Assembly (NCBI RefSeq): GCF_008704715.1
Contig: NZ_CP023689.1
Location: forward strand, 8,246,001 to 8,310,000
Direction of reading: 5' to 3'
Source of the DNA: Streptomyces chartreusis
Lineage (GTDB): Bacteria; Actinomycetota; Actinomycetes; Streptomycetales; Streptomycetaceae
DNA length: 64,000 nucleotides
The position numbers and the translations under genes were made by a program. Below, one piece after another: positions 62,946-64,000 of this stretch (position 1 is the first letter of the stretch; the number at the start of each line of letters is the position of its first letter). Under the pieces are notes generated by a model that was not told where the DNA came from, searched no databases, and saw only the letters and a program-made list of their open reading frames with translations.

Positions 62946-64000
62946 GCCGACCCGGTCGCTCGCGGACACGTGCTTGGTACGGCGGCGGAGGTCGCGCACG
63001 TCCGGCACGCACAGCACCGCCGCCGTGACCACGACCACCAGCGCGGCGCAGCCCCACAGCGCCGACGTGCGCCCGAACGCCGTCTCCGCCGGGCCGGCCA
63101 GGGCCGTCGCCAGCGGCACCAGCGCGACCGAGCCGAACCAGTCGTAGGCGGCGACCCGGGACAGCTTGTCCTCCGGTATCTCCTGATGGAGCGCCGTCAT
63201 CCAGGACACGCCGAACACCTCCAGCGTCACGCCGGTCAGGAACATCACCGCGCAGAGCACGGAGATCGGCGCCGGTACCGCCAGCGCGGCGGAGGGCAGG
63301 GCGAGCGGGAAGACGCACAGGGTGCCGGCGAGCAGGAGGCGACGCGGCTTCCAGCGGGTCATCAGCAGGGCGCCCGCGACGGTGCCCGCTCCGAAGAAGC
63401 CGAGGGCGAGACCCCAGGGACCGGCCCCGCCCAGATGGTCCCGGGCGACCAGGGGGCCGTAGACGGCGTCGGCCGCGCCCACGACCGCGTTCGCGATGGA
63501 GAACTGCACGACGATGCCCCACAGCCACGGCCGCCCGGCGAACTCCCGCCAGCCCTCGCGCAGATCGGCGAGCATCCCGCCGCCCCGCACCCGCTGCGGT
63601 ATGTGACCGACGTCCAGGAACGCACGCATCGACCCGGCGACCGCGAAGGCCGCCGCGTCCGCCGCCAGCACCCAGCCGGGCCCGATCGCGGCCACCATGG
63701 CACCGCCCAGCGCGGCACCGCCGACCGCCGCGCCCTGCATCGCCATCCGGAACACCGCGAACGCCCTGCTCGCCTGCTCGCCCTCGACCGACGACAGCAG
63801 CATGCCCTCGGCCGCCGGGCTGAAGAACGCCTGACCGGTGCCCCCGAGGGCCGTGAGCAGCATCATCTGCCACAGCTCGGCCTCCCCGGACAGCACCAGT
63901 ACGGCGAAGGCGGCCTGCGAGAGACAGTTCAGGGCGTTGGCCGCGACCATCACCCGGTGCCGGGGGAGGCGGTCCGCGACGGCGCCGCCGATCAGCAGGA
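62907..64000 (-). CDS. Major facilitator superfamily exporter, N-terminus cut by window edge
   Basis: A drug-exporter-like MFS protein; 364 residues are visible, from an internal point (ADRLPRHRVMVAANALN) to the stop. The A-like motif between helices 2 and 3 (DRLPRHR) and the second-half segment GLALGFFGAGTVAGALLMTRW-like run (GLALGFFGAGTVAG) are present, with about ten membrane helices. The missing part is probably 50 to 70 residues. The C-terminal 39 bp overlap the spermidine-synthase-like gene. The substrate is unknown; drug or metabolite efflux is usual for the family. Confidence 0.9.
   Translation of the reverse strand, partial: LLIGGAVADRLPRHRVMVAANALNCLSQAAFAVLVLSGEAELWQMMLLTALGGTGQAFFSPAAEGMLLSSVEGEQASRAFAVFRMAMQGAAVGGAALGGAMVAAIGPGWVLAADAAAFAVAGSMRAFLDVGHIPQRVRGGGMLADLREGWREFAGRPWLWGIVVQFSIANAVVGAADAVYGPLVARDHLGGAGPWGLALGFFGAGTVAGALLMTRWKPRRLLLAGTLCVFPLALPSAALAVPAPISVLCAVMFLTGVTLEVFGVSWMTALHQEIPEDKLSRVAAYDWFGSVALVPLATALAGPAETAFGRTSALWGCAALVVVVTAAVLCVPDVRDLRRRTKHVSASDRVGSADAESAVGGLG

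Noticed and set aside
1..64000. Search by eye for tRNA, rRNA, CRISPR arrays, insertion sequences, integrases and phage genes
   Set aside because: None was recognised. Repeats found were short palindromes or the 23-bp intergenic element; no transposase or regularly spaced repeat array is present.

Overview
The window reads as a piece of a Streptomyces (or very close actinobacterial) chromosome. GC content is very high, with strong G/C bias at third codon positions. GTG starts and GTGA overlaps are common, as are hairpin terminators without U-tracts. It also holds families I associate with Streptomyces: a DUF5999 protein, an SAV_915-like protein, a LAETG cell-wall protein and a divergent second EF-Tu. 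No IS element, integrase, tRNA, rRNA, CRISPR array or prophage block was seen. It looks like core or near-core chromosome rich in small regulator-target pairs.

Layout. 0-8 kb: the kdp high-affinity K+ system, with kdpA entering from the left edge, then kdpB, kdpC, a strong hairpin, kdpE and kdpD, and a convergent universal stress protein. 8.3-10.1 kb: an SAV_915-like protein and a lysA-type decarboxylase. 10.1-14.7 kb: a sugar ABC importer (Tat lipoprotein and two permeases) ending in a secreted GH10 xylanase, with CGAAA-N-TTTCG operator-like palindromes upstream. 14.8-20 kb: DUF5999, an unknown protein, a glutamate-cysteine-ligase-like enzyme and a secreted-type solute-binding/VWA fusion. 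20-27.2 kb: a CPBP protease, then regulator-target pairs (WYL with VOC; LysR with NmrA-like, darcynin and PhzF; PadR) and an SRPBCC protein. 27.2-35.8 kb: a Clp-N domain protein, three EamA exporters, three FMN split-barrel proteins, a MocR regulator and a LysR regulator.

36-42.9 kb: an isochorismatase-like protein, a Tat-lipoprotein Rieske protein, a HipA-like kinase coupled to DUF3037, two SDRs in one operon, an orphan peptide-type solute-binding lipoprotein and uracil-DNA glycosylase. 43-53.7 kb: a DinB protein, a TetR regulator divergent from a flavin monooxygenase (two identical-architecture operators between them), Gfo/Idh oxidoreductase, apolipoprotein N-acyltransferase, two proteins of unknown function (one probably a beta-propeller), a LAETG surface protein and a 59-residue small gene. 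53.8-64 kb: UppP, a LacI-type-controlled Gfo/Idh plus PmoA-like pair, HxlR divergent from a thiolase, a TVP38-like membrane protein, an AlkD-like protein, a second-type EF-Tu, a spermidine-synthase-like protein and an MFS exporter cut by the right edge.

How it works together. Several modules stand alone: K+ scavenging (kdpABC with KdpDE), xylan breakdown and uptake, and aldose-type sugar catabolism. Beyond those, most neighbourhoods are divergent regulator-target pairs whose intergenic palindromes are visible. No single large undescribed system stands out. The best leads are the HipA-like/DUF3037 couple, the flavin-barrel/MocR/EamA neighbourhood with an attenuator-like leader, the duplicated TetR operator, and a dispersed intergenic repeat present twice in opposite orientation.
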